From Paramarasmius palmivorus (Eukaryota > Basidiomycota > Agaricomycetes > Agaricales > Marasmiaceae), in assembly GCA_037176845.1 (NCBI GenBank), contig JAYKXP010000045.1:186001-250000 (forward strand): a DNA stretch of 64,000 nt, read 5' to 3'. Position numbers and translations under genes: made by a program. Shown here piece after piece: positions 44,602 through 55,628 of this stretch. Position 1 is the first letter of the stretch. Each line of letters opens with the position of its first letter. The notes beneath the pieces are model-generated. The model was not told where the DNA came from, made no database searches, and was given only the letters and a program-made list of their open reading frames with translations.

Positions 44602-45232
44602 CATCCCAGAACCATTGCATTCAACAACGGATAACAATCCCCCCGTCTCAGAACTGGTACTTTATCAGACACTTGATAATCGTGAAGTGTCGTACCGTGT
44701 CTGGGTTCCATCCACCGCACGAACTACACGAGCTTCAACAATTATTACCACTTCTACTTCTACCACATCAACAAGGACGACTGTGCCAATGATGGACGTA
44801 GTTGCGACCACCTCGACTGTCATTTCCACGTCTTCATCATCTACCGTCATCGAGCTAAACTCACCGTTCGACACCATCGACCCGTTTCCGACCTCCAGCG
44901 ACGGAACAAGGGACGAACTGATTAGTCTTGGGTCGACGAAGAGTACGTCTGACATCTTAAGCGAACCAACCACCTTGCTACCGTCCTCTTTTACTTTTCC
45001 TACTGTCGCGGAACGTATCTCTTCGATGGGTACTTTGACGGTTGCGGATACCTTTTCATCACCACATACGCAGGGCACCACCAGCGCTAGCATTGTTATT
45101 GCTGATTCCAATGGGGTAGATCCGACTATACAGGTGGTTTTGCCTTCCTCTGTACCACCGGCACCCTCCTTCAACCCTATCATTCTTCGCTCCATGGCTC
45201 TCGGTTGTATTATCGCTCTGGTGTTCCAATAG
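44602..45232 (+). pseudogene. Isolated terminal exon of a Ser/Thr-rich GPI-anchored protein
   Basis: A pyrimidine tract and CTGACAG acceptor at 44595-44601 open a long exon in frame IPEPLHSTTDNNPPVSELVL. It continues as a Ser/Thr-rich stalk (ASTIITTSTSTTSTRTT, STSSSSTVIELNSPFDT, MGTLTVADTFSSPHTQGT) and ends in a hydrophobic tail (ILRSMALGCIIALVFQ) with TAG at 45230, a GPI-signal-like end resembling the GH16 gene's tail (GTLTVPDT). No plausible ATG begins it and a TGA stands just upstream in frame. Only 60 bp separate it from the transposon end, and no matching 5' exons are seen left of the transposon. It is probably a truncated gene, but could be a gene with distant or unrecognised exons. Confidence 0.5.
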
Positions 45233-45533
45233 GAATATTCAGTACCGGGAAGTCGATGCCTTTCAGTTATCGAACTAAAGATGCGAAAGCAGAAGCGAAA
45301 CCGAACACGACATTGTGCATGTTTTCGCTTTATATGAGAGTATGGCCCATAGCAACCACGTCATGATAGCCGAGAAACAACTGCTGTTAAAAAAAAATTA
45401 GACGCCGATAGCTCCACTTCCTGTCTTTTTCCCCATTTCTGCCTATTTCTGCTCTACTTATAATCCGACTGCATTTTCCCGTAGGTCCTTCCCATCCTTT
45501 TCGCCAATTTCCCCGATACCTTTTACCATCAAG

Positions 45534-46251
45534 ATGTTCCGGTGCCTCTATATCGCTCTCCTGGCTGTCCCCATCGCATTCGCTGGTGCGGAGCCCGTGA
45601 ATGATCGTCGTCAATGTGAGATTATTCACTCCTTTCTAATAATATTAATTATTAAAACGCTTTCCCCCCCTCAAGTGGATAGTATGGTCAGCCAGGTTAC
45701 GGGGGGAGGTGAGCAAATTATACCACATTGGAACTGTTCACTAACGAGAGGCTATGTACTATGTCCAGCCGCATCTGTGTTCAGTCAGGCTACAGAAGGC
45801 GCTGCATCCATGTTTTCAGAAGGAACTCAAGGCGCTGCCTCCTTGTTCTCTGAAGCAACTCAAGACGCTGGTTCCGCTTTTACACAAGGTACCGCCGCTG
45901 CTGGATCGCTGTTCTCCGAGGGTACGGATGCCGTAGCAGGAGTTGTCACAACGGTCGTTTGTGAGTGCTCAATTCCCGCAAGTTAGGCCGCGTTCTTATC
46001 TTTAATGGTTCGCACCCTTAGCTGCTGGGGCATCGATTTTTACTGTCGTTACAAGTAATGGTGGAGAAGCTATCACGCTCGCAGGTTCTGTTGCAACTGG
46101 TGCTGGGGCTGCTATCACCTCGTTTGCTGGGCACCAATATACTGCTTTAGTTAATGCAGGTACCAAAGTCCCATTGAATGGTGCCCCTATCGCTGCTTCC
46201 TTGATTACAATGGTCGGCGGTGTGGTTGTGGGTGCCGCGTTGGTTCTGTAA
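45534..46251 (+). CDS. Secreted 11-residue-repeat protein 1
   Basis: Four exons, about 170 residues. Exon 1 is a signal peptide (MFRCLYIALLAVPIAFAGAE) ending NDRRQ; intron GTGAGATT..CTCAAG leads to LDSMVSQVTGG; intron GTGAGC..GTCCAG leads to the repeats. The repeat unit is GAAS-hydrophobic-F-[ST]-[EQ]-[AG]-T-Q, in tandem about five times without gaps (e.g. GAASMFSEGTQ, GAASLFSEATQ). A last exon begins after ..CCCTTAG (AGASIFTVVTSNGGEAIT) and ends with a Gly/Val hydrophobic stretch (ITMVGGVVVGAALVL), perhaps membrane-embedded or a GPI signal. Eleven-residue periodicity resembles LEA-type or synuclein-type amphipathic helices; no family is recognised. A TATA-like box was not identified. Confidence 0.75.
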
Positions 46252-46533
46252 TACTTGGCAAGATAAGGTTGAAGCGGGGGATATCTGTCATACTTTTTAA
46301 GGCACCTAGACGCTCGTTAAATACCACATTCGTTTTTAAAATACCCCCCACTTTATTCGTTGTATGTAAGTGCGACGAAAGTGTACACTTCGCAGTTAAT
46401 TAAAATTCATAATTATCAGCAAATGTCTGTCCGAGTATCATAATGCACTGGGTATCAGGAATTTTACAGTAGCATCCAAGTCATGAATGAGTTACATCCA
46501 GTTCATCACTTCGTGGCTTCACGTTTCATCGTG

Positions 46534-47269
46534 TCACATCACCAGCATTGCCCCAATAACAGCACCTCCAACCATTGTAAGCAGGGAAGCTGCAATCGGC
46601 ACGCTGTCGAATGGTATCTTTGTGCCAGCATTAGCCAAGATGGTACGTTGTTCTCCCGCAAACGACGTGATAGCAACACCAGCACCACTTGCCCCAGAAC
46701 TGGCGAGAGTGACGGCTTCTCCGCCTGCGCTGGTCACTACGGTGAAGGCGGAGGCTCCTTCAGCTATAAGACACTTATATGAGATGCCGAAAAGCAGGTG
46801 AAAGAAAGAAGTACGCACAAATTACGGTTGTGGCAATGCCAGCAACGAGTGACGTGCCTTGCGAGATTAAGGAACCAGCACCTGCCGTGCCTTCTGTGAA
46901 GGCAGAAGCAGCCCCTTGGGTTCCCTCCGAGAATATAGAGGCGGCGCCACCAGTCGCCTCAGTGAAAGCGGAAGCAGCTCCTTGTGTTCCTTCTGAAAAC
47001 ACAGAGCCGGCACCCCCAGTTGCTTCGGTGAATATAGATGCAGCTGCATGCGTGTCAGGAAAAGGTTCATGTGCAAGAAACCAGATACTCACCTCCTCCA
47101 GTAATATCGCTGACGATGTCATCCACTGTAGAGCCAAACAGATCAGTAACTTGAAGGTATCGGATTCAAAAATTGAAATCGACTCACATTGTCGACGCTC
47201 CTTCACGGGTTCTGCACCAACAACAGTGAGGGTGGTAGCCAGGAGGGAAACGTAGAGGTATCGGAGCAT
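46534..47269 (-). CDS. Secreted 11-residue-repeat protein 2 (inverted paralog)
   Basis: Same four-exon plan on the minus strand: signal peptide MLRYLYVSLLATTLTVVGAE ending KERRQ, exon 2 LDDIVSDITGG, exon 3 with about six 11-mers (GAGSVFSEGTQ, GAASAFTEATG, GAASIFSEGTQ, GAASAFTEGTA, GAGSLISQGTS), and exon 4 EGASAFTVVTSAGGEAVTLA ending TMVGGAVIGAMLVM, TGA at 46534. Splice sites GTGAGT..CTACAG, GTGAGT..ATGCAG and GTGCGT..TTATAG match the paralog. The two genes are tail-to-tail, 282 bp apart. Repeat number differs between the copies while the ends are conserved, as expected of a repeat array under length turnover. Confidence 0.78.
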
Positions 47270-48319
47270 TGTGATAGTGATGTGGAATGAAAAAAGGCGT
47301 CACAAAAGTTCGAAGGGAAAAGAAGAAACGAAATGATAGTGGGGAGTCCAAAATTTCGTCGATCATTTTATACCTCTCTGCAGGGCGTGGAGCGCACAAG
47401 GCTATGACGATGTCCGGGTTTTCCAGGAAACGCCTGCGTGCGGATATCCCCATTTGAACCTTTGATGCAATGCAAATCTGACAATTGTACAGCCTTGGAT
47501 CCAGGAGCTACTTAGAAAGGTCCTTACCGTGCTTATACTCCGACATGGCGTATATCGAACATCTAAGTAAAGATGGCACGAGCGTAAGAGTGCGGTATGG
47601 CAGTGACGCAAGTGGGGCCTGTAAACACACACTCGTGCGGCTTCGTGCGGACGGATGAAATTCCAGCATGTAAGGGCCGTTTTGATTCCATCAGGATGAC
47701 GACAGATTCTTCGTGTGCCCCGACATCCAGTTCTAAACTCCTGTGTAGGGCCGATGTCCGACGAATGTTTGAGTCTGTAGATATGGTAGGAGCAGTTAAA
47801 TAGTACACTCAGCACTGATGGAGCTGGGAGCACATACAGAATGGATCCGTGTGATCTGAACAATCCCCGAAATCCGACCCTTCAGTTTCATAGCCCCAGC
47901 ATTGCGCAGTTCAGCCTGTAGGTAACACTCCAATATTAGACCATTGTTAAGCTGAAATCCAGGCAGTGTATTCGCAGTCCGCAGTCTGGAGTCGTCAGGT
48001 TTAAGAGTGGATATCCTTAATGCTGCCAAGACGGAAGGAGTTAACGATCCTTACGTTCTATAACATGTCGAGCACATACTTAGTACGCACAACGTCTCCT
48101 TTGTCATTCCGCTCTTGTTGACGCTGAAGTTTGTATCAAGTGTTTCAGCTTGTCGCGTAGCTGGTGGTGGTAGATAAGAGAAAAGGTGAAACGCATCATT
48201 TTAGCGCCGGCGCCCAACTATAGTTATTTCTTGTTTCACATGGTCCCAACGAGCAAATACAATTTCTTCCTATAATAGTATCTACGGGTCGTTTAAAATT
48301 GCAATATCCACCAGAAGCC
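47270..48319. other. Intergenic, possible small minus-strand gene
   Basis: A minus-strand ORF at 48029-47796 reads ALRISTLKPDDSRLRTANTL and onward with protein-like composition and could be spliced (acceptor TTGGCAG) to an upstream exon ending MTKETLC near 48090. Support is too weak for a CDS call. The rest shows nothing. Confidence 0.25.
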
Positions 48320-50221
48320 TCACACATCGACCTCTCGAACCCACGTCGTAACACCTTGAACCAGAGACAACACTACTACCAACCGAGGATCAGACTGTTC
48401 ATGGTACTCATTCGGGAGATCTTCAAGTGCAACTGTATCCAAATCATTCCGGTGCAGCAGATGCAGCTTCCCCGTTACCCCCTCTAGTGACAGTACCATG
48501 AGCTGGTCTTCCGAGCGTTCTGCTCGCAATTTTTCTAGGTTACCATCCTGCTTACCGAGAATAAGAGAAGCCCAGTATCGAACAAACTCCCATTCGGTGT
48601 ATACCGGCGAACTAATGCCCTCTGTAAACGCGAGGATTGGCACTAGTAAATTTTCAACAACATTGAGGCTTACCACGATGAGCAGATGCACTTTCAGCGC
48701 ATCGCTCCCGATGACGTACTTTCCAGTCCTCACGTTGGCACTCGCGAGAGCAGTAAGTCGTCTGCAAGCATTTCGAACAACGCCTGACTGAAGTATAGCT
48801 CGTTTTGGAAGCGCACTACGAGTTTCATATGTCAGTGAATAGTCCTCTAGTACTACCAAGTAAACTCACTGAACGGTTGAAGCAGGCATTACCAGATTCC
48901 TTCCCCTCCTGATCCTTTTTGTACGTCTCACGAGCCTTAACCACTCCTTTAACGTCTCTACACCATCCCTTCCATGCTATCCTGATCTTTGCATTCGCAC
49001 CATCGTCCAAATTCTCCGTACTCTTTCTTGCCACCCGCAAAATCGCAGGAACCAGGAGATGTGAGCGAAGATCTCCAAGGAGCCCTTCGATAAGCCCAGC
49101 CAGCTCCTTCCCGTGATTTCGCTTCGTCTCCATCGACTTCTCGAAATACTCAACCATACCACAGTAGCTGACAAATTTTCCAGAATACATGATGGCCGTT
49201 AAAAGTCCTTCCTCGCAGGCTTCCAAAACCCAGCCCGAGCTCTGTTTCCTACTAAACACACCTCGTAGATAACTCGCACAGTGAACCACTAGTCTCCCCA
49301 TAGAGCGAAAATCGCTACCGGTGTTCCATAACTCCTGAACGGTCATCCGTGCGGACATGGTGACGATGCGCAAGAACACCCTTGTTATCCAACGAACGGC
49401 GTTGCGTTGGAGGAACAGGTTCGGGACTTGATGTGAGAAATGCTGGAGTGCAATGGTCGCACCAAGAACTTCGTCCGCATCAAGATTTCCTTCTGAGGTA
49501 ACGAGTTGAGCGAGTCGCTTGAGAACACAGTCAGCAACTGTGGGGCCACTATTGTGTTCAAGGGCTAGCTTAACCGAGCTTGAGAAAGCCTCTAGACAGC
49601 TTCCGCAGTTCTCGTCCCAATACGTTGCATCCAAGAGCATAGCTGCCTCGTATGACGGGAATCCTTCCTCCTGCAGCATCAGTAACACCATCCTTACACA
49701 CCAGGCTCGAAGAACCTCGTCTGACCCTGCGATTCTTCGGATGGGAAGAGCTGATGGATGGTTAAAGAAATGGTAGACTAGCTCGAAACAGGTAGCGTAG
49801 AACCCTTGCACCAAACTCAACGAATTTGTTTCGGTGTTTGATAAACCAGGCGCAGGGTCGTTGACACCATGACCCCAGTCCGAAAGCGTCAAAGAGAGGA
49901 TCCACCTAGAGACCATGGTCCATGTCTGCTTTGAACTGCTGGATGGGAGGCGGGCGTCGGTGACATCCATATTATAGCCCCAGCTACTTGGATGAAGAAA
50001 GCACTTGAAAGCGGACAAGGCACCTAATGCATCGCTGATTTCCTTTACAAGGGCATCTGGATCGTCGATATGACGAGGTGTTTTGCGAAGAATGGAGTAG
50101 ATCTGGTAAAGGACGCGTTCGTCGCCTCGACTAGCGAGCGCCTTCATTCTGTCGATGTGTTCTGTGTTCCTATAAAAGGGTTTAGCGCATCCTATTTGGA
50201 AGTGCACTGTACGTACATCAT
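48320..50221 (-). CDS. MYND-type zinc-finger protein
   Basis: Four exons, about 600 residues. A tiny first exon (ATGAT at 50221-50217) is spliced by GTACGT..TTATAG to give MMNTEHIDRMKALASRGDER; this start is inferred. A long alpha-helical region without recognised motifs occupies about 450 residues (one exon). An intron (GTGAGT..CTCGTAG) then joins ACFNRS to CASKTSYTSVRRCSKCLQTT, giving the MYND finger: C-F-N-R-S-C, CSKC, YCSRECQREDWKVRHRERC. The last exon (after GTAAGC..TTACAG) reads EGISSPVYTEWEFVRYWASL to VTTWVREVDV, TGA at 48320. MYND fingers bind proline-rich peptides; many agaricomycete paralogs have this helical-domain-plus-MYND layout, with unknown function. Confidence 0.85.
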
Positions 50222-51612
50222 TTTCCAGATGCGGAGAGTGGATAGTTTCTTGTGGGGTATTGACGCCGGCGTCAGATGGATTCGTGGAAAGGGCTGCTTG
50301 ACATTATTTTCCTTTGCATTTATCGCAATTTATAGGAAATCAGAACGCCACTGAACCTTTTATCAATAAAGATAATATGTCACAAAGCGAATGTGTGGCA
50401 TACCTGCTTGTTTTGAGAATGAAAGGAATAAAACAATGATGCGCAAGCGTCAACAAGTAACAAAAGTCCCTTACAATAGCGATAACAAAAGGCTATAGCG
50501 TTCGTTTCACTTCCAGTCGGCCTCTTTGATATGGGATTAAACCTTCCCTTCCCTTTCAATCTGGTACATGATATCTTGATTCTTCCATGGGATCAATCCC
50601 TCGGATTTGACGGGATACCACCTAGCTAGCGAGGGAGTTATCAGAATGGTCCACGGTATCAATCTCAAAAGAGCAGTTCCCGCGAAGCGTGGCACTTCAC
50701 GCAGCCCCTCGTGGTCCCTTGATCCTCACTATTGCGAGAAAAGAGTAAGGCGCTTGGGATTTGTGGCCCAAATTGTTGAGGAATTCGTACCAATTTATGA
50801 GCATTTAATTGATAAAATGATCATGTAGAGATATGTCAATACGAATATGCGGAAGGGATGCAGCAAGTAGAGATTATTCGGTTTGCCAGCAGGACACATG
50901 GTTGTCGAGAACAAAGGATGAGGCGCTTGCGTAAGCGCTGGTAAGCTTCGAGTAATTCTGATTCCCGCCCAATCCGCGACCACTGCTGCGATCTTCCTCG
51001 AAGCTATCCTCGCAAAATCCTCGCTCACGATGCCATGCGCCCCGGAGATGATCGACGACTCTTTGTGTTAACAAAGGAGGATATTAGGGACTAGGATATT
51101 GCTATGTGCGTCTCAATTCGTTTTCCTGTGTCCCCAAAGTAATCCCTGTCCAGGAATTGCTTTCTAGCGTCAAACTCGCCCAAAAACCTTATCAAATGTC
51201 CAAATGCTTCTTTTCCCTACACGTTCGGACAGACTTTGCGATGGAAACGCATGGCTCGCCTCGTTGGATGTCGAAGCAGTGCGAAAGGCGCCCGTGTCAC
51301 CGTAACGACGTCTTTGTTGCTTTGTAGTGTACTGGAACTTTGAGTAAAGCTGTCGGGAATACTATGTTGGTTTGACGGTGTGTACTATATCTCTATCACC
51401 CACAAACTCTACTGATTCTTCGACTCGCGATAGACAGCACTGACTCGTATTTGTGGGTCCATTGTTGTCAAGACTGGAAGTAATTACCCAAATGAATAGA
51501 AGTGCGCCTCAAGCTGCGCATAGCCTCGAGGACAACGGAGTGGCGATTCGTTAGGCGCCTTGGATCCAAGTGCGTCTATTTAACCTCCCTGAAATTCTGA
51601 TTCCTCACTTTC
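50222..51612. other. Intergenic; upstream half of a tandem duplication
   Basis: From about 50735 onward the sequence is repeated at about 53115 (GTAAGGCGCTTGGGATTTGTG, then GAGCATT..GATAAAAT and ATTGCTATGTGCGTCTCAAT). No gene of its own is seen. Confidence 0.5.
51577..51583 (+). promoter_or_regulatory. TATA-like box of coiled-coil gene 1
   Basis: TATTTAA in GTGCGTCTATTTAACC, 30 bp upstream of ATG 51613; the same phrase is upstream of copy 2. Confidence 0.45.
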
Positions 51613-52365
51613 ATGCCCAGCTCCCTCTTCCGTAGACGCATTAACTTCAACATTTTCCCTATGGCGGCCCATCACCACCACTGTGCTCACACTGATGTTC
51701 ACACCGAGGTATATTCCTGCTCAACCTATCGCCTCAGAACAATCGCTAACTCTTGCTCCAGCTATGCTCAGCCCTCTCTCGCGTGGCCACCATTATGACC
51801 TGCGATCGCGATCGCTGCGAGCGCGAAAGACAGGAACACATATCATCAGTAGCCAACCTTACCACCCGCCTCGATGATCTCCAGCGGAGATATGATGCTG
51901 CACAAGCTTCTATTGCTGCTCACAGCCGCGTCGAAAATGCTCTCAACGAGGCCAATCATCGGATCGCCCAACTGACCGCCCAGCGTGATGGTCTCGAAGC
52001 CGACCTCGAAGCTTCCCGGGAGAAGAACTCTGTGCTGAAGGCCAAGGTGGACAAAACAGAGAAGCTCCTCGTTGGTACGGCCGAGGAGATGGAGACGTGG
52101 AAGGAGAAGTGGGTGGAAGCTGCGAGGGACCTCGTCATCGCCAAGCAGACGGTCAAGGCAGCGAGGAAGAAGATGAAGAGATTGTGTGGTTTGCTGAAGA
52201 ACGATGATGATATACCTGACACGTCGGTGGGTTTTCATTTCAGTCCCATATACTCATGAGCTGATAGTATATTTTGTTCGATAGAGTGTAGGCTACTCAC
52301 CAACGGGTAGTCGAAGGGGAAGAAGGTCAACTACAAGGGGCCAGAGCAGGGCTAGTCGCGTGTGA
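51613..52365 (+). CDS. Coiled-coil protein 1
   Basis: Three exons. Exon 1 (MPSSLFRRRINFNIF, MAAHHHHCAHTDVHTE) joins exon 2 by GTATAT..CTCCAG to LCSALSRVATIMTCDRDRCE. Exon 2 is a long heptad-like coiled coil (SSVANLTTRLDDLQRRYDAA, VENALNEANHRIAQLTAQRD, LEADLEASREKNSVLKAKVD) and ends DDDIPDTS. The intron GTGGGT..CGATAG leads to a basic tail (SVGYSPTGSRRGRRSTTRG) and TGA at 52363. About 195 residues. His/Cys at the N-terminus (HHHHCAH) could bind metal, but no known finger is formed. Function unknown. Paralog at 53991-54745. Confidence 0.7.
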
Positions 52366-52679
52366 TTTCTTGGACAACACACGATTTCTTGAGCAATGGT
52401 GCCAGAACGGTCCACCTATACGATTTTTATTGCCTACTGAATGTTCGTGAATGTATATTATGAGATGATACCCTTGTACAACTGTTGACAGGCAATTCTT
52501 GGAATTTAGAGCAGCTTGCATTTGACGTTGGTCTTAGCACTCATCTGACTCGTATGAGTCTAAAGAGTCTATTCAGATTTTGGTATTAAGGTTACGGTAT
52601 AAGTAGATCAAAGCGTGGAACTATCGACAATCAAAAAGCGCGAAAAACAGCCACAACGGATCGCAGGCGACTCTCACAC

Positions 52680-52730
52680 AGCCTCTATCTTTTCACTAAT
52701 CTTGTCGGTGATTCACACCGTAAGTGTAAA
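52680..52730 (-). pseudogene. Fragment of Mpv17 gene 3' end, copy 1
   Basis: ACACAGCCTCTATCTTTTCA and CTAATCTTGTCGGTGAT match the last codons of the intact Mpv17 gene (CAAACAGCCTCTTTGATTTT, CCAATCTTGTCGGTGAT at 55630-55665). Only the stop-proximal part is present. Confidence 0.6.
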
Positions 52731-53952
52731 ATATTCTGCTCGGAAGGATTCTGCGTAGATATGGCGCATATCCAACGTCTATAAGCCAAAACTGAAAAGA
52801 GCTGGGATTCTTCAGCGATCACTGCCAATAATCTCGATAATCTCGGTGAAACTTCCATATCGGGAAATTTCCTCACCTGAAAAATATAATAACACCGAAT
52901 ATCTCCAGCAAGTTGAGTTATTGGCTAACCTATTCCATTTCTTTTTGCTGTTCCTTCGAGCGGAATAATTTCCATTCCCGGTGTGATTGCCTCTTACCTA
53001 GGACTCGGGGTTTCCATCTTGCAAAAGGAAATCGTTATCCACTTCGAAACAGCACGAACTTCGAAGCGTATCTAATATCGCAGGCCAAGCCTCATTTGAT
53101 TCGCACTGAAAGAGGAGAGTAAGGCGCTTGGGATTTGTGATTCAAAATTTCAAGTAATGCTCATACGAATTTTTGAGCATTCAGCTGATAAAATAATCGT
53201 GTAAGTAAACTTGATTCATTACGAATTTGCGGAAGCCTTCCGCAAGCACATGGTTGTCAGGAAGTAAGCGCCGGTGAGCTTCCAAGGAAATCTGATTTGA
53301 TTCCCACCCTTTCCGCGACCACTACATAGGCACCTCGAAGCTAGCCTCGCTCACGCTGCCATGCGCCCCGGGAGATGATCGATGAACTGTTTCTGTAGCA
53401 AAGGAGAATATTAGGGACCAGGATATTGCTATGTGCGTCTCAATACCTTTTCTAGTGCCCAGACTAATTCCAGTCTCCTGTTCATGTATTGCTTTAGAGC
53501 TTCACAATCACCCCGAAACCTCATTAAAAATATTGAGATGCTTCTCTTTTTGCTACTCTGTCAGACAAACTTTACGGATACGGGATGTAGAGGCGCATGA
53601 CCCGCCTTGCTGGACATCGAAGGATGCCTCGAGGTACGGAAACCAGTGCAAAAGGCGCCCATGCTACCGTCTCGACCTTGTTGCTGCATTGTACTGGGCT
53701 GGGATAGGCAAAGCTGTCAGGAGTACCATGCTGGTTTTGACAGTGTGCAGTACATCTTTATCACCCACAGTGACTCTACTGACAACTATCACCCACGATA
53801 TACAGCATTGACTCAATCAATGTGGGTCCATTGTTGTCAAAGGAATACAACGCCGAAGTAACCAAATGAATAGAAGGGCGCCCCAATCTGCGCATCGCCA
53901 CGAGGACAATAGACTTCTCAATTCGTCAGATGCTTTGGACCCACAGTGCGTC

Positions 53953-53959
53953 TATTTAA
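53953..53959 (+). promoter_or_regulatory. TATA-like box of coiled-coil gene 2
   Basis: TATTTAA in GTGCGTCTATTTAACC, 32 bp upstream of ATG 53991. Confidence 0.45.
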
Positions 53960-53990
53960 CCCCCGAAACTCTGATTCCTTCCTCACTTTC

Positions 53991-54745
53991 ATGCCTACTT
54001 GTTGCTCCATCTTTCGCAAGCCCACCAGCTTCAACTTTTTTCCCATGGCCTCCCACCATCATTGTCACTGTGCTCAACACGAAATCGAATCTCAGGTAAG
54101 TTTGTGTGGCGGTCACCTTTTTACCCAACTCCTCTAATTCGACCTGGCAATAGCTTCGCTCGGCCTTCGATCCTTCGCGTATCGCTGAAGTTCTTTCCCG
54201 GAGCCATGACTGTTGCGAACGCGAGCATCAGGAACACTTAACCCGTATCGCAAGTCTAAACACCCAACTGGAAAGTCTACAAGTGCGTTACGAAGCGGCT
54301 CAAGCTACGATCACGAACCACAATCGGGTTGAACACTCCCTTCTCGAGGCCAACCGTCGTATCGCCGAACTCACCGCTCAGTGTGATGGTTTGGAGGCCA
54401 ACCTTGAGGCTTCCAGGGAGAAGAATATTATACTGGAGGCCAAGGTGAACAAATCAGAGACGCTGTTTGCTGGCACCGTCAGGGACATGAGAATGTGGAA
54501 GGAGAAGTATGAGGAAACCGAGGGGGACCTTGCCATTGCAAATCAGAAAGTCAAGGCGGCGAGGAAGAAGACGAAGAAGTTGTGCAGCATGCTGAAGTGT
54601 GACGATGATATTCCCGACATCTCAGTATGTTTCCCTTCCTACTAGGCCTACACCTTTACTGACAAGGCTCCCTTTTTGATAGAGTGTTGGCTATTCCCCC
54701 ACAGGTAGTCAAAGAGGCAGAAGGAGATCGACAACAAGGGCCTAG
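53991..54745 (+). CDS. Coiled-coil protein 2 (tandem paralog)
   Basis: Same plan as the gene at 51613: exon 1 (MPTCCSIFRKPTSFNFF, MASHHHCHCAQHEIESQ), intron GTAAGT..CAATAG, coiled-coil exon (LRSAFDPSRIAEVLSRSHDC, LTRIASLNTQLESLQVRYEA, ANRRIAELTAQCDGLEANLE), intron GTATGT..TGATAG, basic tail (SVGYSPTGSQRGRRRSTTR) and TAG at 54743. About 215 residues. Heptad pattern, the DDDIPD.S end of exon 2 and the basic tail are all conserved, so both copies look functional. Confidence 0.7.
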
Positions 54746-55097
54746 TCACGGATGATATCACGAATGAGTTTCTTGGATGATTATTGATCTTTATTTCTTG
54801 GACGGTGCCCAAACAGCCCACCTACGATACTAAACGGCTTATATACTTGACGACTAGATGTTTATGAATGTATGTTATAAGATACCCTCGAATGAATCTT
54901 GACGAATAAAGCGACCTTTCCAAACACAAATCTTGCGTCTGCCATCATCGGGTCGGGACGACAAGCACATGTTTGAGTAGTATGAGTCTAAATAGTCTAT
55001 TCACATTTTGGTATCAACATTATGGTATGATAGATGAACTGTATCGCCAATCAGTGGCTGTCAAAGCGCAAAAACAGAGCCACTGGATTGCAGGTGG

Positions 55098-55215
55098 CTC
55101 CGGCGGCTCTCACACAGCCGCCTGTATCTTTTCGTTAATATTGTCGATGACGTCCTCCACCTTGGCCTGGGGGCTTCTTGCAATGCTTGTTGGCGAGCAT
55201 TGGACATACCCAGGT
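55098..55215 (-). pseudogene. Fragment of Mpv17 gene 3' end, copy 2
   Basis: Minus-strand reading ARSPQAKVEDVIDNINEKI then QAAV-stop corresponds to SHETKVEEITDKIGEKI then KEAV-stop of the intact gene. Upstream text AATGCTCGCCAACAAGCATT still matches the NARQQAL codons, but earlier exons are missing. A 3'-truncated duplicate. Confidence 0.7.
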
Positions 55216-55628
55216 ATGCATTTGTGCGCAAGCGTCACTCGAGGCTAGCAAATAAATACTAAATCGTCAGAATGATCCACAACGCGAAGCTACTATCGGC
55301 GATAATTCCGAAAATGTTCTGTGCCCCGGGTTTCTCAGTACTGCATCAACCGACAGCTTTGTACACACATACTAATCATTGAGAGTCCAAGTAGATACAC
55401 CTCAATCTCGGAGGCTGTATGGTTAGGTGCAACAGATATGTAATTGATAGCAATACTTGGGATGTGGACATTAGTCGAGCACTCATTTGAGCCGTGTGGG
55501 TCTGAAGGGTCTATTCACATTTTGGTATTAACATTATGGTATAAGTAGATGAAAGCATAAACTGTATCGACTGTCAGTGACTGTCAAAGGGAGAAAAACA
55601 GAGCGGACTCGCAATGAGTCGCAGGCTC

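Larger units (their letters stand above)
50735..52740. repeat. Segmental duplication, copy 1
   Basis: About 2 kb comprising promoter, coiled-coil gene and a fragment of the Mpv17 3' end (near 52683-52725). It pairs with 53115-55160 (copy 2). The copies have diverged substantially by substitutions and indels. Confidence 0.7.
53115..55160. repeat. Segmental duplication, copy 2
   Basis: Counterpart of 50735-52740, containing the second coiled-coil gene and a longer Mpv17 3' fragment. A third copy of the fragment-flanking phrase (TGGTATTAACATTATGGTAT) precedes the intact Mpv17 stop at 55520-55550. Confidence 0.7.

Noticed and set aside
46483..47255. Plus-strand ORFs across the second 11-mer gene
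   Set aside because: Antisense shadows of the repeat exons; the minus-strand reading has signal peptide, splice sites and a matching paralog.
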